From Pseudomonadota bacterium (GTDB lineage: Bacteria; Pseudomonadota; Alphaproteobacteria; Rhizobiales; Hyphomicrobiaceae), in assembly GCA_018242215.1 (NCBI GenBank), contig JAFECG010000017.1, positions 62,001 to 126,000 of the forward strand: 64,000 bases of DNA, in the 5' to 3' direction. This document shows positions 34,294-42,474 of this stretch, piece by piece. Each line of letters starts with the position of its first letter. The stretch's first letter is position 1. The translations under genes and the position numbers were made by a program. The notes beneath the pieces were generated by a model. It did no database searches and was not told the DNA's origin. It was given only the letters and a program-made list of their open reading frames with translations.

Positions 34294-35558
34294 TGCTGGG
34301 CGCTGTGATTAACGAAACAGTCTTCGCAACGGTCTTTGCAATTACGCTCGGCTATACGGTGTGGCTTCGGTGGTCGCTGCGACGGATCCAGAAGGGCCTG
34401 CGCGATGAGATTTCAAGTCGTCTCAACGCGGAGGGCCGACTCGCAGATCGCGAACAGAAATTACGCCAGATCATTGCCACTGAACCCGAATGCGTGAAGA
34501 TGCAAGCGCAAGACGGGACGATCCTGGAAATGAATCCCGCTGGCTTGCACCTCGTCGACGCGGACAAGCCTGAAGATATTGTCGGAACGTCCGTCTACCG
34601 CGTGGTTTGCCCCGCGTATCGTGAAGTCTACGAACAGATGACGAAGCGCGTATTTGCAGGGGAATCCGTCAAATTAGAATTTCAAATCTTGTCGCTCAAA
34701 GGGCGGCAGCGCTGGCTTGAAACACATGCAGCGCCCTTGCGCGACGAGGAAGGCTGCATCACATCGCTTCTTGGAATCACGCGCGATATCAGCGAACTCA
34801 AGCGCTATGAGGATGAGCTTCATCTTCATCATCGTGAGTTGTCCGTCGCCTCCCGCTTGAGCTCGATGGGGCAGATGGCAACGGCTTTGGCGCATCAACT
34901 CAACCAGCCTCTTGCGGCGATCGCCAACTTCTCTCGCGGGTGTCTCTATCGGCTCGACGGCACATCGCACGATCCGGAAGTCCGGTGGGCAATGGAGCAT
35001 GTTTGCAGACAGGCTGAAAGAGCCGGCGACATCATCGCGAGCGTCCGCCGATTCCTCGCGAAAGGGGATCCGTCATTCCGAATGCTCAATATGCAGTCTC
35101 TCGTCTCGGACGTGCTCCGCGTCGTCATTCCAGAGGCTCAGGCAAGGCAGGTGACGATCCGCTTCGTTTCTGTGCCCATGAACGTCCACGTGATGGGCGA
35201 CCACATTCAGCTCGAGCAGGTCATTCTCAATGTCGTTCGCAACGCCATTGAAGCGATCGACACCTCGCAAGCGAAGGAGAGGTTCGTCACAATCACCTTC
35301 GACACATCACAACCCGGCATGGTTCGAATTTTGATCAAGGACACCGGGGTCGTTGAAGGCGAAATCGATTCCGAAAAGATTTTCGAGCCTTTCTTTACGA
35401 CAAAGTCGATGGGAATGGGGATGGGTCTGCCAATTTCCCGATCGATCGTCGAAGCGCATCGCGGCCAACTGAAAGTCAAAACGAATGCGCCCGAGCGTGG
35501 ATTGACGTTTGTTCTGTGTTTGCCGCTACCGCGGGAGGAACTCGCCCATGCAAGCTGA
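34293..35558 (+). CDS. PAS-domain sensor histidine kinase
   Basis: A 421-residue kinase: one membrane segment near the N-terminus (about residues 5-27), a coiled linker, a PAS domain (about 55-175), a HisKA domain with the phospho-acceptor His201 in LAHQLNQPLAAIANF, and a HATPase domain with the N-box VILNVVRNAIEAID and GMGMGLPIS. This architecture is FixL/TodS-like and pairs with the FixJ-type regulator gene overlapping its end by 11 bases. The signal is unknown; with sqr just downstream, a sulfide or redox cue is a reasonable guess. Confidence 0.85.
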   Translation: MLGAVINETVFATVFAITLGYTVWLRWSLRRIQKGLRDEISSRLNAEGRLADREQKLRQIIATEPECVKMQAQDGTILEMNPAGLHLVDADKPEDIVGTSVYRVVCPAYREVYEQMTKRVFAGESVKLEFQILSLKGRQRWLETHAAPLRDEEGCITSLLGITRDISELKRYEDELHLHHRELSVASRLSSMGQMATALAHQLNQPLAAIANFSRGCLYRLDGTSHDPEVRWAMEHVCRQAERAGDIIASVRRFLAKGDPSFRMLNMQSLVSDVLRVVIPEAQARQVTIRFVSVPMNVHVMGDHIQLEQVILNVVRNAIEAIDTSQAKERFVTITFDTSQPGMVRILIKDTGVVEGEIDSEKIFEPFFTTKSMGMGMGLPISRSIVEAHRGQLKVKTNAPERGLTFVLCLPLPREELAHAS

Positions 35559-36183
35559 GGAAAGCGTTTTCGTCGTCGATGACGACGAGGCAGCACGCGA
35601 ATCTCTCGCGTGGCTCCTTACATCCGTCGGTTATTCGGTCGTTTGCTATCCGTCGGCGAACGCATTTCTGGAAAACTATGATGGTCGCGCCGGTTGTCTT
35701 ATTCTCGATGTGCGGATGCCCGGAATGAGTGGCCTCAATCTCCAGCAGGAACTGCAAAAACACAATTGGCCGCTTTCCAGCATTCTCGTGACGGGTCACG
35801 GCGATGTTCCAATGGCCGTCGCCGCAATGCGTGCAGGGGCGCTCGATTTTCTGCAAAAACCTTTCAACAATCAATCTCTGTTGGATCGGACCGAAGAGGC
35901 TCTTTCGCGCGCGAGAGCACTCCGTCATGCGGCGAGCGCGAAGTCTGAAATCGAGACGCGATTTGGTAGGTTGACATGCCGCGAACGAGAAGTCGCATGG
36001 CTTGTCTTCGCTGGAAAGCCCAACAAAGTGATCGCGGATAACCTCTCATTGAGCTGTAAAACCGTCGAAGCCCATCGCGCCAGCATGATGGCGAAAATGC
36101 AAACGCATTCAGTGGCGGACCTCGTGCAGAAGCTCAGCCTGTTGCGCCCGTCGGAAACTGCGCTCGCCTCGTACGAATTGTGA
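35548..36183 (+). CDS. FixJ-type LuxR-family response regulator
   Basis: A 211-residue regulator: receiver domain with acidic pocket VVDDDE (residues 9-14), phospho-acceptor Asp54 (LILDVRMPGMSG) and Lys in LQKPF; then a LuxR-type helix-turn-helix (LTCREREVAWLVFAGKPNKVIADNLSLS, C-terminal third). Partner of the kinase that overlaps it. A perfect palindrome at 36208-36224, immediately downstream and upstream of sqr, is a candidate binding site. Confidence 0.85.
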   Translation: MQAEESVFVVDDDEAARESLAWLLTSVGYSVVCYPSANAFLENYDGRAGCLILDVRMPGMSGLNLQQELQKHNWPLSSILVTGHGDVPMAVAAMRAGALDFLQKPFNNQSLLDRTEEALSRARALRHAASAKSEIETRFGRLTCREREVAWLVFAGKPNKVIADNLSLSCKTVEAHRASMMAKMQTHSVADLVQKLSLLRPSETALASYEL

Positions 36184-36207
36184 CGCGCGCTCGCGCCAGC
36201 TGAATAT

Positions 36208-36224
36208 TCTATTTCAGAAATAGA
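36208..36224. promoter_or_regulatory. 17-base perfect palindrome upstream of sqr
   Basis: TCTATTTC and GAAATAGA flank a single A. An ATATTC lies over its left edge (36204-36209), resembling one half of the ArsR operator, but the second half is missing. The nearest regulator gene is the FixJ-type regulator that ends 25 bases earlier. Confidence 0.5.
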
Positions 36225-36384
36225 CCTGGACTATATTTGATCCGGTCGGTTACGCGCTCGGCATTCAGCGCCTATGATGATTTGCCCACTCATTCGGGGC
36301 ACACGACGCAATGCGGGTTCGCATCAGAATTATGCTCCCCACGTAATGCGCCGCAACGCCAATATCCAAAAGCCGGGGCATACC

Positions 36385-37638
36385 ATGGCAAACTCGCACC
36401 ATTTTTCCACGTCACGAAACCGTATCGCGATTGTCGGAGGAGGATCCGCTGGTATCTCAGTCGCCTCGAGCCTGCTGGCACGCAATCGGGATCTAGAGAT
36501 CGCAATCATCGAGCCGTCTGACGTCCACTACTACCAGCCTGGCTGGACGATGGTCGGCGGCGGTATTTTCCAAATCGGTGATACGTCGCGCCCTATGGCG
36601 AAGATGATTCCAAAGGGCGTCAAGAGAATCCAGGGACGAGTTGCTTCGTTCGATCCTGCTAACGATCGTGTCATGCTCGAAGACGGTTCCGCCTTGTCTT
36701 ATGATCGACTGATCGTGTGCCCTGGCTTGAAGCTCAATTGGCAAGGCGTCGAGGGATTGTCCGATACGCTTGGCGCGAACGGCGTGACCTCCAACTACCG
36801 TCCCGATCTCGCTCCATACACATGGAACCTCGTACAGGAACTCAAATCTGGGCACGCTGTATTTACGCAACCGCCGATGCCGATCAAATGCGCAGGCGCG
36901 CCTCAAAAGGCGATGTATTTGTCGGCTGACTACTGGCGCAGCAGGGGGCGGCTCAAGAACATTTCTATCGATTTCTGCAATGCCGGCGGTGTTTTGTTTG
37001 GCGTTCCGGATTACATCCCCGCCCTCATGGAATATGTGAAACGCTATAATGCGAACCTTCGTTTCGGCGAAACGCTCATGCGCGTCGACGGTCCCGCAAA
37101 AACGGCGTGGTTCCAGAAAGTCGGCGCCGACGGAAGCAAAGTCGTCACCGAGACGAAATTCGACTTCCTACACGTCGTGCCGCCGCAGATCGCGCCGGAT
37201 TTTATCCGCGAGAGTCCTCTCGCTGACCAAGCCGGCTGGATGGACGTCGATCAGCAACTCTTGCGTCATAAGAAGTATGCCAACGTCTATGGCCTCGGCG
37301 ACGTCACGAACACGCCGAACGCAAAGACGGTAGCAGCGGTGCGCAAACAAGCGCCGATCGTTGCTCATAACCTCCTGTCAGACCTTGGGCGCTCAAGGGG
37401 AACAGCCATCTATGACGGGTACGGCGCATGCCCTCTCACAGTTGAGCGCGGCAAGATCGTGCTGGCGGAATTTGGCTACGGGGGGAAGCTGTGTCCAACG
37501 TTTCCGACGACGTTCATCAAGGGAACGACACCGACGCGCACCGCATGGTTTCTGAAGGCCCACGTGTTACCGCCGGTCTATTGGAAATGGATGCTCCGCG
37601 GCCGCGAGTGGCTCGCCAAGCCGGTGCTGAAGGCATAG
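36385..37638 (+). CDS. sqr: Sulfide:quinone oxidoreductase, type II
   Basis: A 417-residue FAD enzyme. The N-terminal FAD motif is RIAIVGGGSAGISVASSL; catalytic cysteines match type II SQR (mitochondrial SQOR-like): MPIKCAGAPQKAMYL (about residues 168-182) and YDGYGACPLTVERG (about 341-354), the latter followed by LAEFGYGG...TFP. The C-terminus (VLPPVYWKWMLRGREWLAKP) is amphipathic and would dock to the membrane. It oxidises sulfide and reduces quinone, producing persulfide. The ATG at 36385 is the most likely start; ATG 36346 is possible. The Cys in VCPG (about residue 110) is an extra one. Confidence 0.85.
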   Translation: MANSHHFSTSRNRIAIVGGGSAGISVASSLLARNRDLEIAIIEPSDVHYYQPGWTMVGGGIFQIGDTSRPMAKMIPKGVKRIQGRVASFDPANDRVMLEDGSALSYDRLIVCPGLKLNWQGVEGLSDTLGANGVTSNYRPDLAPYTWNLVQELKSGHAVFTQPPMPIKCAGAPQKAMYLSADYWRSRGRLKNISIDFCNAGGVLFGVPDYIPALMEYVKRYNANLRFGETLMRVDGPAKTAWFQKVGADGSKVVTETKFDFLHVVPPQIAPDFIRESPLADQAGWMDVDQQLLRHKKYANVYGLGDVTNTPNAKTVAAVRKQAPIVAHNLLSDLGRSRGTAIYDGYGACPLTVERGKIVLAEFGYGGKLCPTFPTTFIKGTTPTRTAWFLKAHVLPPVYWKWMLRGREWLAKPVLKA

Positions 37639-37705
37639 CGGACAGCCCTAATAGGAACGGCGCACGTGATCTGTCTCAAAGACAGTCGGCCAGCGCATCT
37701 CAATC

Positions 37706-37882
37706 GTGAAGCGAAAGGTGGGCACAATTTTACTCCGGATCTTTTTCTTCCCCGGAGACGTGGTCTGCGATCTCGTTGGTCTTCCGCCGGACAGCCCGCA
37801 CCGCCAAGTCTTGCGTTCTTACATCAACATCAACGCGTGGGGAGCCGTCGCGAGTGGCATTGCGATCTGGGCGTTCATCTGA
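37706..37882 (+). CDS. 58-residue membrane protein between sqr and the DUF442 gene
   Basis: A frame of 58 codons starting at GTG 37706. The product starts VKRKVGTILLRIFFFPGDVVC and ends with NAWGAVASGIAIWAFI, giving two hydrophobic stretches separated by a polar segment (LPPDSPHRQVLRSYI). The composition and hydrophobic ends look like a real small membrane protein rather than chance. It lies in the same orientation between sqr and the DUF442-type gene, so it may belong to the sulfide operon. It has no obvious Shine-Dalgarno, and homologues are not certain to me. Confidence 0.55.
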   Translation: MKRKVGTILLRIFFFPGDVVCDLVGLPPDSPHRQVLRSYININAWGAVASGIAIWAFI

Positions 37883-37919
37883 TGACGCTGATTTCGCCTA
37901 TCGATGGACAAATGAATCG

Positions 37920-38366
37920 ATGAGCAAAATGAACCTCAAGGAGTTGGCGGCCGACTTGTCGGTTGCGCCACAACTAGAACCGGCCGACATCGCAGAAATT
38001 GCGGCGCGGGGTTTCAAATCCATCATTTCCAACCGCCCCGACGACGAAGCCGAGGCACAGCCGTCATTCGCCGAAGTCGCTCGCGAGGCGCACCGCTTCG
38101 GTCTCGAAGCACGCTATATACCCGTCATTTCGGGAAAGCTCACCGATACTGACGTCGCGGCCTTCTCTTCGGCAATTCAGGTTTTGCCAAAGCCGATACT
38201 TGCATATTGCCGGACGGGAACGCGCTGCACGATGCTATGGGCGCTCTCCGAGGCGAGACGCCGCCCGCTAAGTGACATTCTGACGGTCGCGAATGCAGCG
38301 GGATACGATCTGAAGAGCATCGAGCAACGGCTCCTTGCCGCCAGCAGCAACGCGTCGGCGCACTGA
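37920..38366 (+). CDS. DUF442/TIGR01244 sulfurtransferase-phosphatase-like protein (second copy)
   Basis: A 148-residue paralogue of the product of 1807-2289. Elements: LSVAPQLEPADIAEIAARGFKSIISNRPDDE and the active-site loop AYCRTGTRC (about residues 98-106), again a Cys-x5-Arg cradle, here RTGTRC rather than RTGGRS. With sqr upstream and a TauE/SafE gene downstream (18 bases), it fits persulfide transfer between SQR and further oxidation. In other bacteria this domain is fused to persulfide dioxygenase or SQR-linked proteins. Confidence 0.8.
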   Translation: MSKMNLKELAADLSVAPQLEPADIAEIAARGFKSIISNRPDDEAEAQPSFAEVAREAHRFGLEARYIPVISGKLTDTDVAAFSSAIQVLPKPILAYCRTGTRCTMLWALSEARRRPLSDILTVANAAGYDLKSIEQRLLAASSNASAH

Positions 38367-38384
38367 AAATCCACAGGTCAACGA

Positions 38385-39179
38385 ATGATATCTTCGATCG
38401 ATGCACTTGCGACGGGCTCCGGATCACTCGTTGGATTTGTGTTGGGTCTGATCGGAGGGGGCGGCTCGGTCCTTGCGGTGCCGCTTCTCGTGTATGTGGT
38501 TGGCGTACGGTCCCCGCACGTGGCGATCGGCACGAGCGCAATCGCGGTTGCGCTAAGCGCGCTTGCCGGGCTCATCGGTCACGCGCGGCACCATAACGTT
38601 AAGTGGCGATGTGCCCTCGTTTTCGCGGCTTCCGGCATTATTGGAGCGGCAATCGGTTCGTCGTTGGGCAAAGCGTTCGACGGACAACGCCTTCTCCTTC
38701 TCTTTGGCTGTCTGATGCTCGTGATCGCCGCGTTCATGTTCTTCAAGAAGAAAGGCGGCGGCGATCCCGATATTCGCTTGAACCGGATGAGTGCCTCGCG
38801 GCTGTTGCCTCTGCTTCTCATCTATGGACTTGGCGTCGGGATGCTCTCAGGATTTTTCGGCATCGGTGGAGGTTTTCTTATCGTTCCGGGAATCATGGCG
38901 GCAACGGGTATGCCTCTGATCTTTGCAATCGGCTCATCGCTGGTCTCCGTCGTGGCATTCGGTGCGACGACGGCCGTGAACTACGCACTCTCCGGACTCG
39001 TTGATTGGGAGCTGGCAGGGTGGTTCATCGGCGGTGGAATAATTGGTGGTCTTTTGGGCAGGCGGGCCGCGATGGCCCTTGCGCCGAACAGAACTCACCT
39101 CAGTCATATTTTTGCGGGCATCGTCGCTGTTGTTGGAGTCTATGTCATCGCTCGCGGATGGTCGGCGCTCGGCAGCTAG
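38385..39179 (+). CDS. TauE/SafE-family sulfite or sulfur-compound exporter
   Basis: A 264-residue membrane protein with about eight spans and the family's two repeated glycine-rich motifs: GFVLGLIGGGGSVLAVPLL (about residues 17-35) and GMLSGFFGIGGGFLIVPGI (about 150-168). It likely exports sulfite or a sulfonate-like anion produced by sulfide oxidation. It follows the DUF442 gene closely, completing a sqr-DUF442-exporter group. Confidence 0.85.
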   Translation: MISSIDALATGSGSLVGFVLGLIGGGGSVLAVPLLVYVVGVRSPHVAIGTSAIAVALSALAGLIGHARHHNVKWRCALVFAASGIIGAAIGSSLGKAFDGQRLLLLFGCLMLVIAAFMFFKKKGGGDPDIRLNRMSASRLLPLLLIYGLGVGMLSGFFGIGGGFLIVPGIMAATGMPLIFAIGSSLVSVVAFGATTAVNYALSGLVDWELAGWFIGGGIIGGLLGRRAAMALAPNRTHLSHIFAGIVAVVGVYVIARGWSALGS

Positions 39180-39317
39180 AACGTAAACGCAGCCGGCAAT
39201 CCTGACCCAACTCAGGGTAATTCCTAATACAAAACGGAATTGCCCCAATTGATGGGGTGGGGCCAATCCTCCTAACCTCCTCGCAATAACAAAAATATTT
39301 TTAGGAGGAAAAGGCCG

Positions 39318-39857
39318 ATGTCGCAGGAGCATATAAAGACGACCATTCTCGGCGCAATCGAGAATATCAAAGCAAATCCTGCTGGCGCTAAAGTCGTATT
39401 CCGCGCTTCGACGGAACTCGGAGAAGGGATGCACTGCACCGGTAAAATCCGCGATTTCTCTGCAATCGATATCGACGAGCCCGCCGACTTAGGCGGCACG
39501 GATCACGGCCCGAACCCCGTGGAGGTCGTCCTGGTCGCCCTCGGAACATGCCAGGAAATTGTCTATCGCGCTTATGCTGCCGTCATGGGTATCCAACTCG
39601 AAAGCGTAACATGCGATGTTCGCGGTCACCTCGATCTTCGCGGCCTATTCGGAATGGATGCGAGCATCCCTCCCGGGTTTCAGAAAATCATGTTTGAGAC
39701 GAAGGTGAAGAGTCCGGCGAGTGCCGAGGAACTGGCGAAGCTTGCTCATATCGTCGAAAGCCATTGTCCGGTGCTCAACACGCTTCAGGCTCCGATTGAG
39801 GTTGTCGGAAGCGTGACGATCAACGATCGCCCGCTTGTGCTTGAGGCTACAGCCTAA
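39318..39857 (+). CDS. OsmC-family protein
   Basis: A 179-residue OsmC/Ohr-fold protein. The two redox cysteines are ALGTCQEI (about residue 75) and ESHCPVLNTL (about 155), the standard spacing for OsmC-like peroxidatic and resolving residues. OsmC proteins reduce organic peroxides using lipoyl or thiol donors. The start is preceded by AGGAGG. It is the first gene of an operon with dihydrolipoamide dehydrogenase and a GcvH-like lipoyl protein, which may supply its electrons. Confidence 0.85.
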   Translation: MSQEHIKTTILGAIENIKANPAGAKVVFRASTELGEGMHCTGKIRDFSAIDIDEPADLGGTDHGPNPVEVVLVALGTCQEIVYRAYAAVMGIQLESVTCDVRGHLDLRGLFGMDASIPPGFQKIMFETKVKSPASAEELAKLAHIVESHCPVLNTLQAPIEVVGSVTINDRPLVLEATA

Positions 39858-39859
39858 GA

Positions 39860-41272
39860 ATGAAGCATTTGGCGATTCTCGGCGGCGGGCCAGCTGGCTA
39901 CGTCGCCGCTTCCCATGCTGCGGCTCATGGCGCGCGGGTGACGCTGATTGACGCGAAGCCTCTCGGTGGCACTTGTCTTCATCAGGGGTGCATTCCGACG
40001 AAAGTTCTGGTCGAGAGCTGTGCGTTGCTCGAGAAGTTCAAGCGCGCAGACGCATTCGGTCTCAAGATCAGCGGCGAGATTTCCGCTGATTGGACCAGCC
40101 TGAAAGGGCGCTTCAACGAAATTGTTTCGATGCTCGGAGACGGCATTGATCAACTGATGGCGGATCGGGACGTCACATGCATTCGCGGATATGGGAGGCT
40201 TCTCGACCAGAGCACGATCGGAGTGAATGACCAGACAATTTCGCCTGACGCTATTCTCATCTGTACGGGATCGCGTCCGAAAGCGCAGCTAGGTTTTAAT
40301 GTCGATGGGTCAGTAATAGGGACATCCGACGACCTATTGAACTGGAGCGATCTTCCCGCTTCTATCCTAATCATTGGCTCGGGAATCATCGCCTGCGAGT
40401 TCGCGTGCATCCTCGACAGTTTGGGCGTCGATGTAACGATCGTCGCGAGCGGCGCGCGTCTGATGTCATCGGCGGACAAGGACGTTTCCGTCGTTTTGCA
40501 ACGGGAAATGCGCAAACGCGGCATCAAGGTCATCTTCAATAGCCGGATCACGTCGCTGTCTCATGGCGGCTCCGGTGTCGAGGCCTTTTGCGAAGAAAAC
40601 ATTATCGCAACCGCGGAGCGTGCGCTCGTCGCCGTTGGACGTCAGCCGAATTCGCAGGACATCGGTCTCGAACGCGCTGACATTTCCGTCAACACCAACG
40701 GCGACATTGTCGTCGACGATCTTTACAGGACGGACGTTCCGCATGTTTATGCTGTCGGCGACGTCAACGGCCGCTCGGGACTTGCCCACGCCGCTTCGGC
40801 ACAGGCCAAACAAGCGGTCGATCACGCGCTGGGGCGGCACTACACGATGGTCCGCGAGCGTGCCATACCGGTAGCCGTTTTCACGAGTCCTGAGATCGCC
40901 TACGTCGGACGGTCGGAGGATGAGGCGAAGCAGGACGGCCTTGAATACGTCATCGGAAAGTTTGATCTCCGCGCGCTCGGCCGCGCTCACGCTTTGGGCG
41001 AAATCTCAGGCTTCGTGAAAGTCGTCGTTGCCAAGGATACCGGTCATCTGCTTGGGCTCCACGCTGTCGGGCCGCATGCAACGGAGATCGTGCACGAAGG
41101 CGCGCTCGTTATACAAAAGTATGGAAAAGCCGAAGACATGCGGGCGACCGTCCATGCTCATCCGACAATCGCAGAAGCCGTATTGGAGGCCGTCGAAGAC
41201 GCCCTTGGCCAAGCGACCCATAAGCCACTCTCGAACAAACGGCAGCTGAATGACGTCCTTCAATATTCCTGA
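39860..41272 (+). CDS. lpd: Dihydrolipoamide dehydrogenase
   Basis: A 470-residue FAD/NAD enzyme: HLAILGGGPAGYVAA at the N-terminus, redox disulfide GGTCLHQGCIPTKVL (about residues 36-50), a second nucleotide motif ILIIGSGIIACEFACI (about 169-184), AVGDVNGRSGLAHAA, and the C-terminal His-Glu catalytic pair HAHPTIAEAV. All catalytic residues are intact. No pyruvate, 2-oxoacid or glycine-cleavage partner genes lie nearby; the only lipoyl protein is the next gene, which overlaps by 23 bases. It would oxidise or reduce that protein's lipoyl group. Confidence 0.9.
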   Translation: MKHLAILGGGPAGYVAASHAAAHGARVTLIDAKPLGGTCLHQGCIPTKVLVESCALLEKFKRADAFGLKISGEISADWTSLKGRFNEIVSMLGDGIDQLMADRDVTCIRGYGRLLDQSTIGVNDQTISPDAILICTGSRPKAQLGFNVDGSVIGTSDDLLNWSDLPASILIIGSGIIACEFACILDSLGVDVTIVASGARLMSSADKDVSVVLQREMRKRGIKVIFNSRITSLSHGGSGVEAFCEENIIATAERALVAVGRQPNSQDIGLERADISVNTNGDIVVDDLYRTDVPHVYAVGDVNGRSGLAHAASAQAKQAVDHALGRHYTMVRERAIPVAVFTSPEIAYVGRSEDEAKQDGLEYVIGKFDLRALGRAHALGEISGFVKVVVAKDTGHLLGLHAVGPHATEIVHEGALVIQKYGKAEDMRATVHAHPTIAEAVLEAVEDALGQATHKPLSNKRQLNDVLQYS

Positions 41273-41660
41273 CGACCGTCACTACCATGAGGCTCATCTC
41301 TGGCTGAGGGCGACGAGCGTCGCCGGCGAGTACGATCTGGGAATCACCCAGTTTGCGCAAAAGCAGCTGGGCAAGATTCTGTTCGTCGAATTGCCGATAA
41401 CCGGAACGACCATTGTCGCCGGCGAGCCGTTTGGCGCCGTCGAATCGAACAAGGTTGTCTCAGACCTTGTCTCTCCGATATCCGGAACAATCCTCGTGGG
41501 GAATGATCTGCTTAAACGCGCGGTGCATCTCGTCAATGAGGACTGTTACGGACAAGGCTGGATGGTCCGCGTGAAGGTCGATCCAGCCGCCGATCTCGCT
41601 GGACTACTGACCGCCGAGATTTACGCATCGCGGTTCGCTCGCATTTCAAATCCCCGATAG
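41250..41660 (+). CDS. GcvH-like lipoyl protein (LbpA1-like?)
   Basis: A 136-residue lipoyl-domain protein with the lipoylation lysine Lys68 in GAVESNKVVSDLVSPISG, the canonical GcvH form, and the GcvH front segment HYHEAHLWLR. It starts inside lpd, showing tight coupling. Without gcvT or gcvP nearby it is unlikely to be just a glycine-cleavage H protein; a lipoyl carrier for the OsmC-Lpd pair or for sulfur metabolism is plausible. It differs from LbpA2 at 16528-16968, which has ESGKWVGP at the lysine. Identity with LbpA1 cannot be decided from sequence alone. Confidence 0.75.
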   Translation: MTSFNIPDDRHYHEAHLWLRATSVAGEYDLGITQFAQKQLGKILFVELPITGTTIVAGEPFGAVESNKVVSDLVSPISGTILVGNDLLKRAVHLVNEDCYGQGWMVRVKVDPAADLAGLLTAEIYASRFARISNPR

Positions 41661-41661
41661 T

Positions 41662-42474
41662 ATGATCGGCGATATACACATTTATTGGGGTGTGGCTCTT
41701 GCCGGGTTCGCGAGTTTCCTCTCACCCTGCGTTTTGCCACTCGTACCACCCTATCTTGGCTATATCGGCGGTACGACGATCGAGCAGTTGACGAGCGACG
41801 ATAACGTCAACAGGCGAGCATGGCTGCGTGTGGTCGCCGCATCTATCTTTTTCGTATTCGGATTCACAACGGTATTTGTCGCGCTTGGCGCGGGTGCAAG
41901 CACACTCGGAGAAGTGCTGCTCTCTTATCGGCCTTACTTGGGATTCCTCGCCGGAGCATTGATCATTGTCTTTGGACTTCACTTCCTCGGCGTCTGGCAC
42001 ATCCCTATCCTCTATAGGGAGGCGCGCTATTCGCCGGCAGGGGAGGAAGCGAGTTTGTTCAGTGCTTACCTCATCGGATTGGCTTTCGCCTTCGGTTGGA
42101 CGCCATGCATAGGTCCCGTTCTTGCGACCGTGTTGACGCTGGCTGCAAGCGAATCGAGCCTTTCGTCCGGCGTTCGTTTGCTCTTCGCCTATTCGTTAGG
42201 TCTCGGAATGCCGTTCATCGCGGCGGCGATTGCGATCCGTCCGTTCCTTGGCTTCATAAAGCGCTTTAAGAGACACTATGCCATACTCGAGAAGTTCATG
42301 GGTCTGATCCTCGTGCTTACGGGCATGCTCTTCCTATTCGGGGCGGAAAATTGGTTCAGCCAGTGGATGATCGAGCATTTCCCGGCGCTCGGAAGACTCG
42401 AGACCCTCGTGACGCCGGCCGATCTCGGTGCCGAGATCATGAAGAAGGCTGTGCCGCCTACCGGCGTGCCTTGA
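41662..42474 (+). CDS. ccdA: CcdA-type thiol-disulfide transmembrane reductase
   Basis: A 270-residue membrane protein of the DsbD-beta/CcdA family with about six to seven spans. Family motifs: ASFLSPCVLPLVPPYLGYI (about residues 16-34) and GWTPCIGPVLATVL (about 144-157), each containing one of the two redox cysteines that pass electrons across the membrane. It starts one base after the GcvH-like gene's stop. It would carry reducing power to periplasmic thioredoxins such as SoxS or to cytochrome c maturation. Confidence 0.85.
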   Translation: MIGDIHIYWGVALAGFASFLSPCVLPLVPPYLGYIGGTTIEQLTSDDNVNRRAWLRVVAASIFFVFGFTTVFVALGAGASTLGEVLLSYRPYLGFLAGALIIVFGLHFLGVWHIPILYREARYSPAGEEASLFSAYLIGLAFAFGWTPCIGPVLATVLTLAASESSLSSGVRLLFAYSLGLGMPFIAAAIAIRPFLGFIKRFKRHYAILEKFMGLILVLTGMLFLFGAENWFSQWMIEHFPALGRLETLVTPADLGAEIMKKAVPPTGVP

